From Lachnoanaerobaculum umeaense (GTDB taxonomy: Bacteria; Bacillota; Clostridia; Lachnospirales; Lachnospiraceae), in the NCBI RefSeq assembly GCF_003589745.1, contig NZ_CP032364.1, forward strand, positions 1,116,001 to 1,180,000: 64,000 bases of DNA. Reading direction: 5' to 3'. The notes below the pieces were generated by a model. It saw only the letters and a list, made by a program, of their open reading frames with translations. It did no database searches and had not been told where the DNA came from. Shown piece after piece: positions 31,536 through 40,660 of the stretch (the stretch's first letter is position 1; every line of letters begins with the position of its first letter). A program made the translations under genes and the position numbers.

Positions 31536-32579
31536 ATGAGAGAATACAGACCGATTTTTAATTTGAGTGATAAAATGATAAAACTTTTAACAGAGATAAG
31601 TGAAGAGGTGGGGAGGGTAGGAGTACTTTTTTCGCCAAAAGTGAGTGAGAAGTTTTATAAGGAAAATATGATTAAAAGAATATATTTTTCACTTGCTATA
31701 GAAGATAGTAAGATTTCACTTGAACAGGTAAGAGATATTATCACCGGAGAATGCTTTGATCATAGTGATTTGAGAATAGTAAAGAATCTATATGATGTGT
31801 ATGATATGTTGTTTAGATTAAATCCTTATTCTATAAGTGATTTACTTTTTGTACATAAGATATTGCTGGTTGGATTTAGTACAGAAACTGCAGAATTTAG
31901 AGAGGATAGAATAGAGAGTGATAATAGCAGAAGTTTTGAAAATGATATGGTGCCTGCAAGATTTGTGCCGGGTGCAATGAGAGATGTATTTGATTGGTAT
32001 AAGACATCAGAATTACACCCGCTTATAAAGAGCATAATAGTATATTCTGAAATTGAAATTATTCAGCCTTTTGCTGAGGGTAGTGGACTCATTTCAAGGA
32101 TTTGGCTTGATCTATTACTATGTAATTGGAAAGATACTTTTTCATTTCTTGTAGTGGAAGAGGAAATTTATAAAAGAATACATGAATATAAAGGTTTAAT
32201 GTATAGTTTTAGCAGAAGAAAAGATATTAATGGATTTGTAGAGTTTATACTTGAAATCATACTGAATATACTGAGGAAGATTAAAGTTGATGAAAAATTA
32301 TTAGAGGATAAAATGAATAACGTTATGAAACCAAAGGCTCCTATAAGTAATACACAGAAGGAACACAGTATAAATGAAAATGTATTTGCAAAAAGACTTG
32401 TAGATGTGCTTGGTGATGAAATACTTTCAACCAATGAAATAATGCTTAGATTGGGTATGAATCATAAACCTACATTTAGAAAGAATTATTTAAATCCGGC
32501 AATAGAAATGGGGATGGTGGAGATGACTGTACCGGGTAAACCAAGAAGTAAAAATCAAAGATACAGGAAAATATCATAG
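31536..32579 (+). CDS. Fic-fold protein with degenerate catalytic motif
   Basis: This is a 347-residue protein of normal length for Fic/DOC-domain proteins with an N-terminal inhibitory helix and a C-terminal winged-helix-like domain. The inhibitory motif S-L-A-I-E-D (52-57) is kept. The catalytic loop, normally H-x-F-x-D/E-G-N-G-R-x-x-R, reads Q-P-F-A-E-G-S-G-L-I-S-R (177-188): the His, Asn and first Arg are lost. Nucleotidyl transfer should therefore be impaired or absent. The frame is otherwise intact, so a structural or regulatory role is possible. The sequence around 170-245 resembles the Fic remnant at 1399-1668. The gene is a single unit; the ATG at 31536 has GAGGT about 13 bases upstream. 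Confidence 0.8.
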   Translation: MREYRPIFNLSDKMIKLLTEISEEVGRVGVLFSPKVSEKFYKENMIKRIYFSLAIEDSKISLEQVRDIITGECFDHSDLRIVKNLYDVYDMLFRLNPYSISDLLFVHKILLVGFSTETAEFREDRIESDNSRSFENDMVPARFVPGAMRDVFDWYKTSELHPLIKSIIVYSEIEIIQPFAEGSGLISRIWLDLLLCNWKDTFSFLVVEEEIYKRIHEYKGLMYSFSRRKDINGFVEFILEIILNILRKIKVDEKLLEDKMNNVMKPKAPISNTQKEHSINENVFAKRLVDVLGDEILSTNEIMLRLGMNHKPTFRKNYLNPAIEMGMVEMTVPGKPRSKNQRYRKIS

Positions 32580-32900
32580 TCGCAAAATAAAAACGACTAT
32601 AAAAATAATGAAAAGATATGCGGCGATTAAGTAAAAAGATATACGACTATGTTTTTTGCTGATGAAGACATATACGGCGACTATGATTTAAATAAAACAA
32701 CGGATTTTGTGTAGCAGAAAAGTGTGGTAGTTATCCATAGATAATTCTATAAAAGTCCTATACCGGTTGAGAATTTGAATAAAAAATCAATAAAAAACTT
32801 CATAAATATACGCAAATGTAATTCCATTTCTCCATTGTCTATGTTATTATAGTAAAAGTATTTTGTAGTGAAAGTAAATAAGTAAGACAGGAGATTACAC
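32580..32900. other. Intergenic region with short diverged repeats
   Basis: No open frame is supported here. Between 32576 and 32685 the words CATAGTCG, CGACTAT, GCGGCGAT and ATACGGCGACTATG recur: GATATGCGGCGATTA at 32615, GATATACGACTATG at 32638 and ATATACGGCGACTATG near 32670, with CATAGTCG inverted at the start. The rest is A/T-rich and must carry the promoter of the next gene. Confidence 0.5.
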
Positions 32901-33221
32901 ATGCAGGGCTTAAGAAGCAATGAAAGTGAGGATTTTGAAAGGTTTTTTGGTATTGTCGAAGAAGAGGCAAGGAAAATTGGTAGTGTCTTTTTTTGTGACA
33001 CTTTCGAGGGACGTGACTGTTCTTTAGATAATCTGAAGGTTTGTGACCTTGGAGGTTGGCTTGTACCAATAGAAGAGGCAGAAAACTTTGAGTCTATTTA
33101 TCTGGCCGGAAAAGATGATGAACTATGGGAAAACGACAAATGGTATGATATGTATGTTTTTGTAAAGTATTCTTTAAACGGCGAAAATAATTTGAGCTTA
33201 AAATTCGATAAAGATGAGTAG
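32901..33221 (+). CDS. Conserved small acidic protein of unknown function
   Basis: This is a 106-residue acidic cytoplasmic protein with no signal peptide. AGGAG precedes ATG 32901 by about 8 bases. Visible patterns are F-F-G-I-V-E-E-E-A, F-F-C-D-T-F-E-G-R-D and D-L-G-G-W-L-V-P. It lies immediately upstream of rpsU with an independent rpsU promoter between them. Domain unknown. Confidence 0.6.
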   Translation: MQGLRSNESEDFERFFGIVEEEARKIGSVFFCDTFEGRDCSLDNLKVCDLGGWLVPIEEAENFESIYLAGKDDELWENDKWYDMYVFVKYSLNGENNLSLKFDKDE

Positions 33222-33255
33222 CTTATAAATTCGTTCAAAATACTTTTAAAAGATG

Positions 33256-33283
33256 TTGACGAATCTGTACTTTATGGTATAAT
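33256..33283 (+). promoter_or_regulatory. Sigma-70-type promoter of rpsU
   Basis: TTGACG (33256-33261), 16-base spacer, TATAAT (33278-33283), about 45 bases before the rpsU start. Near-consensus boxes make this the clearest promoter of the window. Confidence 0.85.
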
Positions 33284-33328
33284 GATATAGATTTTGAATT
33301 TCACAACCGGAGGGAGGTTAGATCTTAG

Positions 33329-33505
33329 ATGTCAAACGTGATTGTGAAAGAAAACGAGAGTCTTGACAGTGCACTTAGAAGATTTAAAAGAAATTGTGCT
33401 AAGGCAGGCATTCAACAAGAAATTCGTAAGAGAGAGCATTACGAGAAGCCAAGCGTAAGACGTAAGAAAAAGTCTGAAGCAGCTAGAAAGCGTAAGTTTA
33501 ATTAA
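33329..33505 (+). CDS. rpsU: 30S ribosomal protein S21
   Basis: This is a 58-residue basic protein. [19 protein letters not shown] and a tail [17 protein letters not shown] are diagnostic of S21. It belongs to the small ribosomal subunit and helps translation initiation. GGAGGGAGG lies 11 bases upstream of the ATG. It is followed by a strong terminator, then phoH. Confidence 0.97.
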   Translation: MSNVIVKENESLDSALRRFKRNCAKAGIQQEIRKREHYEKPSVRRKKKSEAARKRKFN

Positions 33506-33521
33506 TTGCGTGTTTTCACAA

Positions 33522-33550
33522 CCTCGGTCATTTGACCGGGGTTTTCTTTT
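33522..33550 (+). terminator. Intrinsic terminator of rpsU
   Basis: CCTCGGTC (33522-33529) pairs with GACCGGGG (33534-33541), with one U-G pair, followed by TTTTCTTTT. It lies 16 bases after the stop codon. Confidence 0.93.
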
Positions 33551-33576
33551 TAAAGAAAAATTTTAAGGAGAATAAT

Positions 33577-34569
33577 TTGAGTATAATTGAAAATATTATA
33601 GATATACCTATGGAACACGAAAGGAATGTCTGTGGTGAGTTTGATGTATATTTGAAGAAAATAGAGAGAACGCTGAAGGTGAGTATGATTGCAAGAGATG
33701 GCAGTATAAAAATAATTGGACCTAAGGCGTATGTGGACAAGGCTAAATCTGTTTTCAATAATCTTATAGAACTCTCTAAAAGAGGGAATCAAATTACCGA
33801 GCAAAATATAGACTATGCACTTTCGTTGTCTTTTACCTTAGAGGATGACAAGATTCTTGAAATAGATCAGGATGTGATAGCAAGAACTATCCTGGGTAGG
33901 CCGATAAAGCCAAAGACTTTGGGGCAAAAGCAGTATGTGGATCTTATAAGAGAGAAAATGATAGTTTTTGGTGTAGGCCCTGCCGGAACCGGAAAGACTT
34001 ATCTTGCGATGGCAATGGCTATACAGGCTTTTAAAGAAGGAAGTGTAAATAGAATTATACTTACTAGACCTGCTATAGAAGCCGGAGAAAAGCTGGGATT
34101 TTTGCCGGGAGACTTGCAAAGTAAGATTGATCCTTATCTAAGACCTCTATATGATGCACTGTATCAGATAATGGGAGCTGACAGTTTCTTACACAATCAG
34201 GAGAAAGGGTTGATTGAGGTTGCACCTCTTGCATATATGAGAGGTAGAACCCTTGATAATGCCTATATAATTCTTGATGAGGCACAGAATACCACACCGG
34301 CACAGATGAAGATGTTTTTGACTAGAATCGGTTTTGGTTCAAAGGTGATAGTGACCGGAGACCAAAGTCAAAAAGATTTACCGCAGGGACAGACATCTGG
34401 ACTTGACAGTGCACTTAAAATCTTGAAAAATATAGATGATATAGGAATATGTATGCTTACCAATAAGGATGTGGTGCGTCATCCATTGGTTCAAAAGATA
34501 GTGGAAGCTTACGATATATATGAAAAGAAAAATATATCAAGAGAAGATAGGAAAAAATTCAGGAAATAA
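33577..34569 (+). CDS. phoH: PhoH family P-loop ATPase
   Basis: The start is TTG 33577, chosen because AAGGAG (33565-33570) is 6 bases upstream; an upstream in-frame ATG would lie inside the rpsU terminator. The product has 330 residues: an N-terminal KH-like RNA-binding region, then the PhoH domain with Walker A G-P-A-G-T-G-K-T and Walker B I-I-L-D-E-A-Q-N. PhoH proteins are ATP-dependent RNA-associated proteins, often in operon with ybeY, as here. Role in rRNA maturation or RNA decay is inferred from that pairing. Confidence 0.93.
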   Translation: MSIIENIIDIPMEHERNVCGEFDVYLKKIERTLKVSMIARDGSIKIIGPKAYVDKAKSVFNNLIELSKRGNQITEQNIDYALSLSFTLEDDKILEIDQDVIARTILGRPIKPKTLGQKQYVDLIREKMIVFGVGPAGTGKTYLAMAMAIQAFKEGSVNRIILTRPAIEAGEKLGFLPGDLQSKIDPYLRPLYDALYQIMGADSFLHNQEKGLIEVAPLAYMRGRTLDNAYIILDEAQNTTPAQMKMFLTRIGFGSKVIVTGDQSQKDLPQGQTSGLDSALKILKNIDDIGICMLTNKDVVRHPLVQKIVEAYDIYEKKNISREDRKKFRK

Positions 34570-34608
34570 AAACTTTTACATAGATTGGTTTTATAATGGC
34601 GAGGGAAT

Positions 34609-35103
34609 ATGACTATAGAGATAAGCTATGAGTCTAAAATGAGGCTGGATATACCCTATGAAGATATAATTAATAGAATGGTATTGGCATCACTTGATTT
34701 TGAGAATTGTCCATATGAAGCGGAAGTTTCTGTGACTATTGTGGATGATGAGGAAATAAGAAGTATAAATAGTGAGTACAGAGGAATAGACAAATCTACA
34801 GATGTATTGTCATTTCCTTTTAACGAATTTACTATTTCGGGGCATTTTGATGATATTGAAGAAAATATTGATGCATTTAACCCTGAAACTGGAGAGTTGC
34901 TTTTGGGAGACATAATACTTTCTACAGAACACATCGTGGAACAGGCCAAGGAGTATGGACATAGTGAAACTAGAGAACTGGCTTTTTTGGTGGTTCATTC
35001 AATGCTTCATCTTATGGGGTATGACCATATGAATGAAGAAGATAGAATTATTATGGAAGAAAAACAAAGAAAAATTTTAGAGCTTGAGGGGATTAGCAGA
35101 TAA
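34609..35103 (+). CDS. ybeY: Endoribonuclease YbeY
   Basis: This is a 164-residue UPF0054 metalloprotein with the zinc motif H-S-M-L-H-L-M-G-Y-D-H (His130, His134, His140). The family is a single-strand endoribonuclease needed for 16S rRNA 3' maturation and 70S quality control. It follows phoH by 39 bases. The stop codon overlaps the next ATG (TAATG), so translation is coupled to the flippase gene downstream. Confidence 0.95.
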   Translation: MTIEISYESKMRLDIPYEDIINRMVLASLDFENCPYEAEVSVTIVDDEEIRSINSEYRGIDKSTDVLSFPFNEFTISGHFDDIEENIDAFNPETGELLLGDIILSTEHIVEQAKEYGHSETRELAFLVVHSMLHLMGYDHMNEEDRIIMEEKQRKILELEGISR

Positions 35104-36758
35104 TGCCGGTAAAAACAAAAAAGAGAGAGTCTAATAATTTTTTGGTGCAGGGAGCCATATTGGCTGTCGCAGGAATTTTGGTTAGACTTATAGGTCTTGC
35201 CTACAGGGTACCGCTTCTTAGAATAATAGGAAGTAAAGGTATGGGATATTATTCAACTGCATATAATTTATATGCAATTATTCTTCTTTTGTCCTCATAT
35301 TCATTACCTTTGGCTGTAAGCAAAATGGTTTCGGTAAGAATTGCAAAAAATGAATATAGAAATGCAAATAAAATACTGAGAGCTGCATTGATTTATGCTA
35401 CCATTGTGGGTGGTATTGGTTTTGTTGTGGTGTTTTTTGGGGCTGATTTTTTTGCAAGTAGTTTATATCAGATGCCACTTGCAAAATATGCGCTTCAAAG
35501 TCTGGCACCGACGATATGGATCATGGCCTATCTTGGAGTGCTTCGAGGATATTTTCAAGGGCATTCAACTATGGTGCCGACTGCACTTTCTCAGATCTTT
35601 GAGCAGATAGTAAATGCAGCTGTATCTGTAGGAGCAGCTTACTATTTGTGTGAGATGGCAGTAAGACAGGCTAAAAATGGAAATATTAAGGCTGCATATG
35701 GAGCAGCTGGAGGCACAATAGGTACAGGTGCAGGTACAGTTATAGCACTCTTGATAATGATTGTGTTCTTTTTTATGACTGCAAATAAAAGAGCAAAGAA
35801 TATAAAAGATGATAAAACATCAAAAAAAGAGAGGTTTTCTACAATTACCAGAATACTTATAATTACAGTAATACCAGTGATAGCATCTACAGCTATTTAT
35901 AATATAAATTCAGTTCTTGACGGAATGGTATTTGGGCAGAGTATGAAAGCTCTGGGACTTGAAGAAGAGACCTCAAGACTTTACGGCATATATACAGGTG
36001 GATATTTAGTACTTGTAAATGTTCCTGTAGCCATAGCGAATGCTATGTCTTCATCTCTTATTCCAACTATTTCAAGAAGTTTTAGCAAGGGTGAAAAAGC
36101 TGATGTAAATTCAAAGATTTCGATGGTAATCAGATTTGCCTCTATTGTCAGCTTTCCTTGTGCAATAGGACTGGCAGTTATTTCAGTACCTGTAATGAGA
36201 ATATTGTTTGACGTAGCAGAGGATGCTATGATGGCATCATTTTTGATGATTATAGGTTCAGGTGTAGTAGTATTATATTCTGTTTCGACAGTTACAAATG
36301 CTATATTACAAGGAACAAGTCTTATAAATAAGCCGGTTAAGAATGCACTGATATCATTGATAATTCACTTTATTATACTGTATATATTATTATTTACTTT
36401 TAAGTTAAATGTGATTGGACTTGTATTTGGAAATATAGTATTTGCATTGTCTATGTGTCTTTTGAATGCAAGAAGTATAAGAAGGAATTTGTATTACAGG
36501 CAAGAGATGATAAGAACATTTCTTATGCCTTTTATATGTGCAGGTATAATGGGTATAGTGGTGTATTTTGTATATGATATCACTGCTAAATTCAGTAGCA
36601 GCAATGTTATTCTTACAATGGTACCGATTTTTGTTGGAGCACCTGTTTATGCAATACTTTTGATCGGCACAAGAACTATATCAAAGAATGAGATATTGCA
36701 GATGCCAAAGGGCGGAAAAATAGTAAATATTTTACAGAAAGTCAGGCTTTTGAAATGA
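35103..36758 (+). CDS. MATE/MVF polysaccharide flippase-like protein (SpoVB/MurJ type)
   Basis: This is a 551-residue membrane protein with about 14 helices and the MOP-exporter pattern: G-I-L-V-R-L-I-G-L-A-Y-R-V-P at the N-terminus and G-M-G-Y-Y-S-T-A-Y-N-L-Y following. It belongs to the SpoVB/YtgP/YabM family, which moves lipid-linked cell-wall precursors across the membrane. There is no sporulation context here, so a vegetative peptidoglycan precursor or polysaccharide flippase is more likely. It overlaps ybeY by one base and the next gene by four. Confidence 0.88.
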   Translation: MPVKTKKRESNNFLVQGAILAVAGILVRLIGLAYRVPLLRIIGSKGMGYYSTAYNLYAIILLLSSYSLPLAVSKMVSVRIAKNEYRNANKILRAALIYATIVGGIGFVVVFFGADFFASSLYQMPLAKYALQSLAPTIWIMAYLGVLRGYFQGHSTMVPTALSQIFEQIVNAAVSVGAAYYLCEMAVRQAKNGNIKAAYGAAGGTIGTGAGTVIALLIMIVFFFMTANKRAKNIKDDKTSKKERFSTITRILIITVIPVIASTAIYNINSVLDGMVFGQSMKALGLEEETSRLYGIYTGGYLVLVNVPVAIANAMSSSLIPTISRSFSKGEKADVNSKISMVIRFASIVSFPCAIGLAVISVPVMRILFDVAEDAMMASFLMIIGSGVVVLYSVSTVTNAILQGTSLINKPVKNALISLIIHFIILYILLFTFKLNVIGLVFGNIVFALSMCLLNARSIRRNLYYRQEMIRTFLMPFICAGIMGIVVYFVYDITAKFSSSNVILTMVPIFVGAPVYAILLIGTRTISKNEILQMPKGGKIVNILQKVRLLK

Positions 36759-37969
36759 AAGTTGGGATTGTAGGCGGTGGAGCAGCAGGTATTATGTCTG
36801 CTCTATTTGCGTGTAAGGGAAAGGATGAAGTTACTGTCATTGAGCACAATGATAAGCTTCTAAAGAAGATACTTTCTACCGGAAATGGAAAATGTAATTT
36901 TACAAATACAAAATTAGAGCCTTCAAATTATTACTATAATGAAAGGGCAATAAAGTTTATAGAGAGATTTAACCAATTTGATACTATAAAGTTTTTTAAC
37001 AGTATAGGGGTAATAGAGTATATAAGAGACGGATATACTTATCCAAACTCAGAGCAGGCTGCTTCTATCAGAAATTCACTTTTAATGGAGCTTGAAAGAT
37101 ATGATGTGAATATACTTTTAAATACCTATGTAACAGATATATATAAGAATGGGGATGTATTTACGCTTTGTATCTGCAATGCAAATGATAAAAGCAAATC
37201 AAAACTTTATTTTGATAAGATTATTATAGCTACAGGTTTAAAAGCTGCACCAAAGCTTGGAAGTGACGGATCCTTTTTCCCTATTTTAAAAAAGCTTAAT
37301 ATAAAATATAAGCCTGTTTTACCTGCACTTTGCGGCATAAGTTTGGAGAATAAAAACTTCTTTAAAATAACATCAGGCGTCAGGGCAAAGGGAAAAATAT
37401 CGGTATCTGTTAGGGATGTGGAAGTTGCAAGTGATTTTGGAGAATTACAGTTTAGTGATACAGGTATATCCGGGATACCTACATTTCAAGTAAGCAGATA
37501 TGTAAGTATTGCTCTTGATAAAAAAGAAGAAGCTGGAGTCTCTCTTGATATGTTCTCACATCTTGGGAGTATAGAAAATATATTAAATGAGAGAAGGAAA
37601 ATACCTTCATTTGTTACTATGGAGGATATAGGAAACGGACTCATAAACTCCAAACTTTGGCTTGGAATACTTGGTTTGGCAGATATCAGGGCTGATTTAA
37701 AAATAAAAAAGTGTGATAATAAGAGTTTTGAAAGATTAATTTCTATTTGTAAAGAGATAAATTTTAATGTTAAAGGTACCGGAGATTTTGACAAGGCTCA
37801 AGTTTGTACAGGTGGTATTGACTTAGATGATGTGGATGATAATCTGATGTATAGGGATATCAAAAACTTGTACTTTGCAGGTGAAATACTTGATGTTGAC
37901 GGAATTTGTGGGGGCTACAATTTGCAGTGGGCATGGACATCCGGATATATAGCCGGTGTCACAAGATAA
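36755..37969 (+). CDS. NAD(P)/FAD-dependent oxidoreductase, HI0933/BaiN family
   Basis: The protein has 404 residues. An N-terminal FAD Rossmann motif V-G-G-G-A-A-G-I-M-S is followed by L-L-K-K-I-L-S-T-G-N-G-K-C-N-F-T-N, a hallmark of the HI0933 family. The C-terminus has Y-F-A-G-E-I-L-D-V-D-G-I-C-G-G-Y-N-L-Q-W-A, the second FAD-binding stretch. BaiN, a bile-acid reductase, belongs to this family, but most members are uncharacterised and no bile-acid genes are nearby. ATGA overlap with the gene upstream. Confidence 0.87.
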   Translation: MKVGIVGGGAAGIMSALFACKGKDEVTVIEHNDKLLKKILSTGNGKCNFTNTKLEPSNYYYNERAIKFIERFNQFDTIKFFNSIGVIEYIRDGYTYPNSEQAASIRNSLLMELERYDVNILLNTYVTDIYKNGDVFTLCICNANDKSKSKLYFDKIIIATGLKAAPKLGSDGSFFPILKKLNIKYKPVLPALCGISLENKNFFKITSGVRAKGKISVSVRDVEVASDFGELQFSDTGISGIPTFQVSRYVSIALDKKEEAGVSLDMFSHLGSIENILNERRKIPSFVTMEDIGNGLINSKLWLGILGLADIRADLKIKKCDNKSFERLISICKEINFNVKGTGDFDKAQVCTGGIDLDDVDDNLMYRDIKNLYFAGEILDVDGICGGYNLQWAWTSGYIAGVTR

Positions 37970-37979
37970 GGAAGATAAA

Positions 37980-39596
37980 ATGTTACATATAAATTCTTTA
38001 CAGCTGAATGTACATCATGATGAAAATGATTTAAAGAAAAAACTTGCCAAGACTATTGGCTGTAATATAGATGAGATAGAAGAATATGAAATAAGGAAAA
38101 GATCAATAGATGCCAGAAAAAAGCCTGAGATCTCATATTCTTATTCCATAGATGTCAGCCTTTTAAATGAGGCTAAATATTTAAAGAAAAATAAAGCTTT
38201 GAGCATTGCAAAGTCGGTAGTTTATGCTTATGAAGATGCCGGAAAGCTTGAAATTTTGGAAGAGAGTAAAAGACCTGTGGTAGTGGGATTTGGTCCTGCC
38301 GGTATATTTGCTGCACTTTTACTTGCAAGATATGGCTTAAAGCCTATAGTAATAGAGAGAGGTGGCTGTGTTGAAGACAGAACCTTGAGCGTAAATAAAT
38401 TCTGGAGTGAAGGAAAGCTTGACACCGAGTCCAATGTTTCTTTTGGAGAAGGAGGAGCAGGTACATTCTCAGACGGAAAGTTAAATACTTTGGTAAAAGA
38501 TACTTTCGGTAGAAACAAATTTGTACTAAAGACCTTGGTGGAATATGGAGCACCAAAGGAAATTTTGTATGATAATAAGCCGCATATAGGTACAGACCTT
38601 TTAACAGGCATAGTAAGAAAGATAAGAGAAGAAATAAAGGAGCTTGGCGGTGAGGTAAGATTTGATACCAAGCTTATAAAAATAGAAAATATAAAAGATA
38701 ATAAAAAGAAGATAGAAGTAGTAAACAAAAGAGACTGTGTACATGAAATAATCGAATGTGAAAATATAATACTCGCACTTGGACATAGTGCCAGAGATAC
38801 ATTTAAAGCTTTAAAGGAAATGGGAGTTTATATGGAGCCAAAGTCCTTTGCACTTGGTATAAGAGTTTCTCATTCACAGCATTTGATAGATGTCTCACAG
38901 TATGGCAATAAAGAAGCAAAGTTTTTATCGCCTGCACCTTATAAACTTACATTTAAGTCAAGCTTTGACAGGGGTGTGTATTCATTTTGTATGTGTCCGG
39001 GTGGATTTATAGTAAATGCTTCTACAGAGGATGGCAGAATTGCAATAAATGGTATGAGCTATCATAAAAGAGATTCGGGAGAGGCAAATTCCGCTATTAT
39101 TGTAAGTGTGTCTGAAGAAGATTTTGATAAATACTCCGATTCTAAAGATCCGCTAAAAGGTATAGAGTTTCAAAGAAGACTCGAAGAAGAGACCTTTAAC
39201 ATGGGTAAGGGAAGAGTGCCTGTACAAAGACTGGTTGATTTCCTTGAAGGAAGAGAAAGTAGCGGATTTGACAATACAAATCTGAAGATAAAGGGAAGTA
39301 CTACTCTTGCCAGAGTGGACAAGCTCTTTCCAAAAGAAATATATGAGAGTATGAAAGAGGCATTTTTAGACTTTAATCGTAAGATAAAAGGGTTTATAAA
39401 TGAAGATGCCTATGTAGCAGCTATAGAGTCAAGAACATCATCACCGATAAGAATAAGCAGAGATGAGTCTTTACAAGCGAATATTTCCGGCATATATCCA
39501 TGTGGTGAGGGTGCCGGATATGCGGGCGGCATAATGAGTGCTGCCATGGACGGATTAAAGGTTGCAGAAAGAATTATTGAAAAGTATAAGGAGTAG
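37980..39596 (+). CDS. FAD-dependent oxidoreductase of the conserved Firmicutes type
   Basis: ATG 37980 is preferred to an upstream GTG (37956), because AAGGAAG lies 6 bases before it. The product has 538 residues. A small N-terminal alpha/beta domain is followed by V-V-V-G-F-G-P-A-G-I-F-A-A (FAD phosphate loop) and N-V-S-F-G-E-G-G-A-G-T-F-S-D-G-K-L. The C-terminus Y-P-C-G-E-G-A-G-Y-A-G-G-I-M-S-A-A-M-D-G is the family signature. Many Firmicutes have such a protein; function is not established. It follows the HI0933-type flavoprotein by 10 bases. Confidence 0.85.
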   Translation: MLHINSLQLNVHHDENDLKKKLAKTIGCNIDEIEEYEIRKRSIDARKKPEISYSYSIDVSLLNEAKYLKKNKALSIAKSVVYAYEDAGKLEILEESKRPVVVGFGPAGIFAALLLARYGLKPIVIERGGCVEDRTLSVNKFWSEGKLDTESNVSFGEGGAGTFSDGKLNTLVKDTFGRNKFVLKTLVEYGAPKEILYDNKPHIGTDLLTGIVRKIREEIKELGGEVRFDTKLIKIENIKDNKKKIEVVNKRDCVHEIIECENIILALGHSARDTFKALKEMGVYMEPKSFALGIRVSHSQHLIDVSQYGNKEAKFLSPAPYKLTFKSSFDRGVYSFCMCPGGFIVNASTEDGRIAINGMSYHKRDSGEANSAIIVSVSEEDFDKYSDSKDPLKGIEFQRRLEEETFNMGKGRVPVQRLVDFLEGRESSGFDNTNLKIKGSTTLARVDKLFPKEIYESMKEAFLDFNRKIKGFINEDAYVAAIESRTSSPIRISRDESLQANISGIYPCGEGAGYAGGIMSAAMDGLKVAERIIEKYKE

Positions 39597-39597
39597 T

Positions 39598-40434
39598 ATG
39601 GATATAAGACAAAAGGTAAAAGATGCCAAAAGAATTGTAATAAAAATTGGTTCTTCAAGTATCACTCACTCTGAAACAGGTGAGCTTCATCTTTCAAAGA
39701 TAGAAAAACTTATAAGACAGATAGCAGATCTGAAAGGAGCGGGAAAGGAAGTTGTATTGGTTTCATCAGGTGCTATTGCAACAGGAAGACATTCTCTTGG
39801 TATAAATGAAAAGCCTTCAACCCTTTCAGAGAAGCAGGCTCTTGCAGCTATAGGACAGGCCAGACTTATTATGGAGTACAGAAAGCTTTTCTCTGAATAT
39901 AATCTTAGAATAGCTCAGATTTTGATGACAAAGTCAACTATAACCAATGAGATTTACCGTGAAAATGCGAAGGCTACTTTTACTCAGCTGCTTGCATATG
40001 GCGCAGTGCCTATAGTAAATGAAAATGATACAATATCTACATATGAGATTCAGTTTGGTGATAATGACAGATTGTCTGCTCTTGTGAGCGCCCTTGTGGA
40101 GGCGGACTTTCTTATACTTTTATCCGATATTGACGGACTTTATACTGATGATCCGAATACAAATAAGGATGCAGAGTTTATAAGTTTTGTAGAGGATGTG
40201 GATAAATATATGGATATGGGTAAATTAACATCTAAGTCAGGACTTGGTACAGGAGGTATGTATACAAAACTTTTGGCAGGTCAGATAGCAACCAATTCAG
40301 GCTGCGATATGGTAATTGCAAGTGCAGAGAATATGAGTATAATAGAAAATATTGCAAATGGTGAGGAGATAGGAACATATTTCCCTGCCAAGAGCAATAA
40401 AGATTTTAATTGGTTAAATTGTTTGGAAGAGTAG
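39598..40434 (+). CDS. proB: Glutamate 5-kinase (short form without PUA domain)
   Basis: ATG 39598 follows AAGGAG (39588-39593). The protein has 278 residues: an amino-acid-kinase fold with K-I-G-S-S-S-I, V-S-S-G-A-I-A-T-G, N-E-N-D-T-I and K-S-G-L-G-T-G-G-M. It phosphorylates L-glutamate to gamma-glutamyl phosphate, the first step of proline synthesis. The C-terminal PUA domain present in many bacteria is missing, so the protein is about 100 residues shorter. proA is not in the window, so the pathway is split from its partner. Confidence 0.93.
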   Translation: MDIRQKVKDAKRIVIKIGSSSITHSETGELHLSKIEKLIRQIADLKGAGKEVVLVSSGAIATGRHSLGINEKPSTLSEKQALAAIGQARLIMEYRKLFSEYNLRIAQILMTKSTITNEIYRENAKATFTQLLAYGAVPIVNENDTISTYEIQFGDNDRLSALVSALVEADFLILLSDIDGLYTDDPNTNKDAEFISFVEDVDKYMDMGKLTSKSGLGTGGMYTKLLAGQIATNSGCDMVIASAENMSIIENIANGEEIGTYFPAKSNKDFNWLNCLEE

Positions 40435-40441
40435 GTGAAAA

Positions 40442-40660
40442 ATGGATAATACAAAAATCGACAGAATAAATGCATTGGCTCATAAGCAAAAGAGTGTGGG
40501 ACTTACTGAGGAAGAAAAGATAGAGCAGGCGGCACTTAGAAAAGAGTATATTGAATCAATAAGAGAAAGCTTAAGAGCAAACCTTAATAATATTTCAATA
40601 CAAGATGCTGACGGAAGCATAACAGATCTTGGTGAAAAATTTGGAAAGAAAAATGAATAA
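40442..40660 (+). CDS. DUF896 (YnzC-like) small protein
   Basis: This is a 72-residue protein. I-N-A-L-A-H-K-Q-K-S-V-G-L-T-E-E-E-K-I-E-Q and L-R-K-E-Y-I-E-S-I-R-E-S-L are characteristic of DUF896. It probably folds as a small helical hairpin in the cytoplasm; YnzC of Bacillus is linked to the SOS-regulated yneA operon, but no such genes are here. AGGTGAAAA precedes ATG. It overlaps the next gene by 8 bases. Confidence 0.88.
   Translation: MDNTKIDRINALAHKQKSVGLTEEEKIEQAALRKEYIESIRESLRANLNNISIQDADGSITDLGEKFGKKNE

Noticed and set aside
33532..33576. In-frame ATG upstream of phoH
   Set aside because: It would initiate inside the rpsU terminator; the TTG at 33577 has AAGGAG at the proper distance.
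38228..38728. 166-codon minus-strand open frame within the flavoprotein gene
   Set aside because: It is entirely antisense to a conserved FAD-binding coding region with Ser/Phe-rich shadow composition.
40281..40475. Minus-strand frame over the end of proB
   Set aside because: Shadow of proB and DUF896 genes with no start signal.
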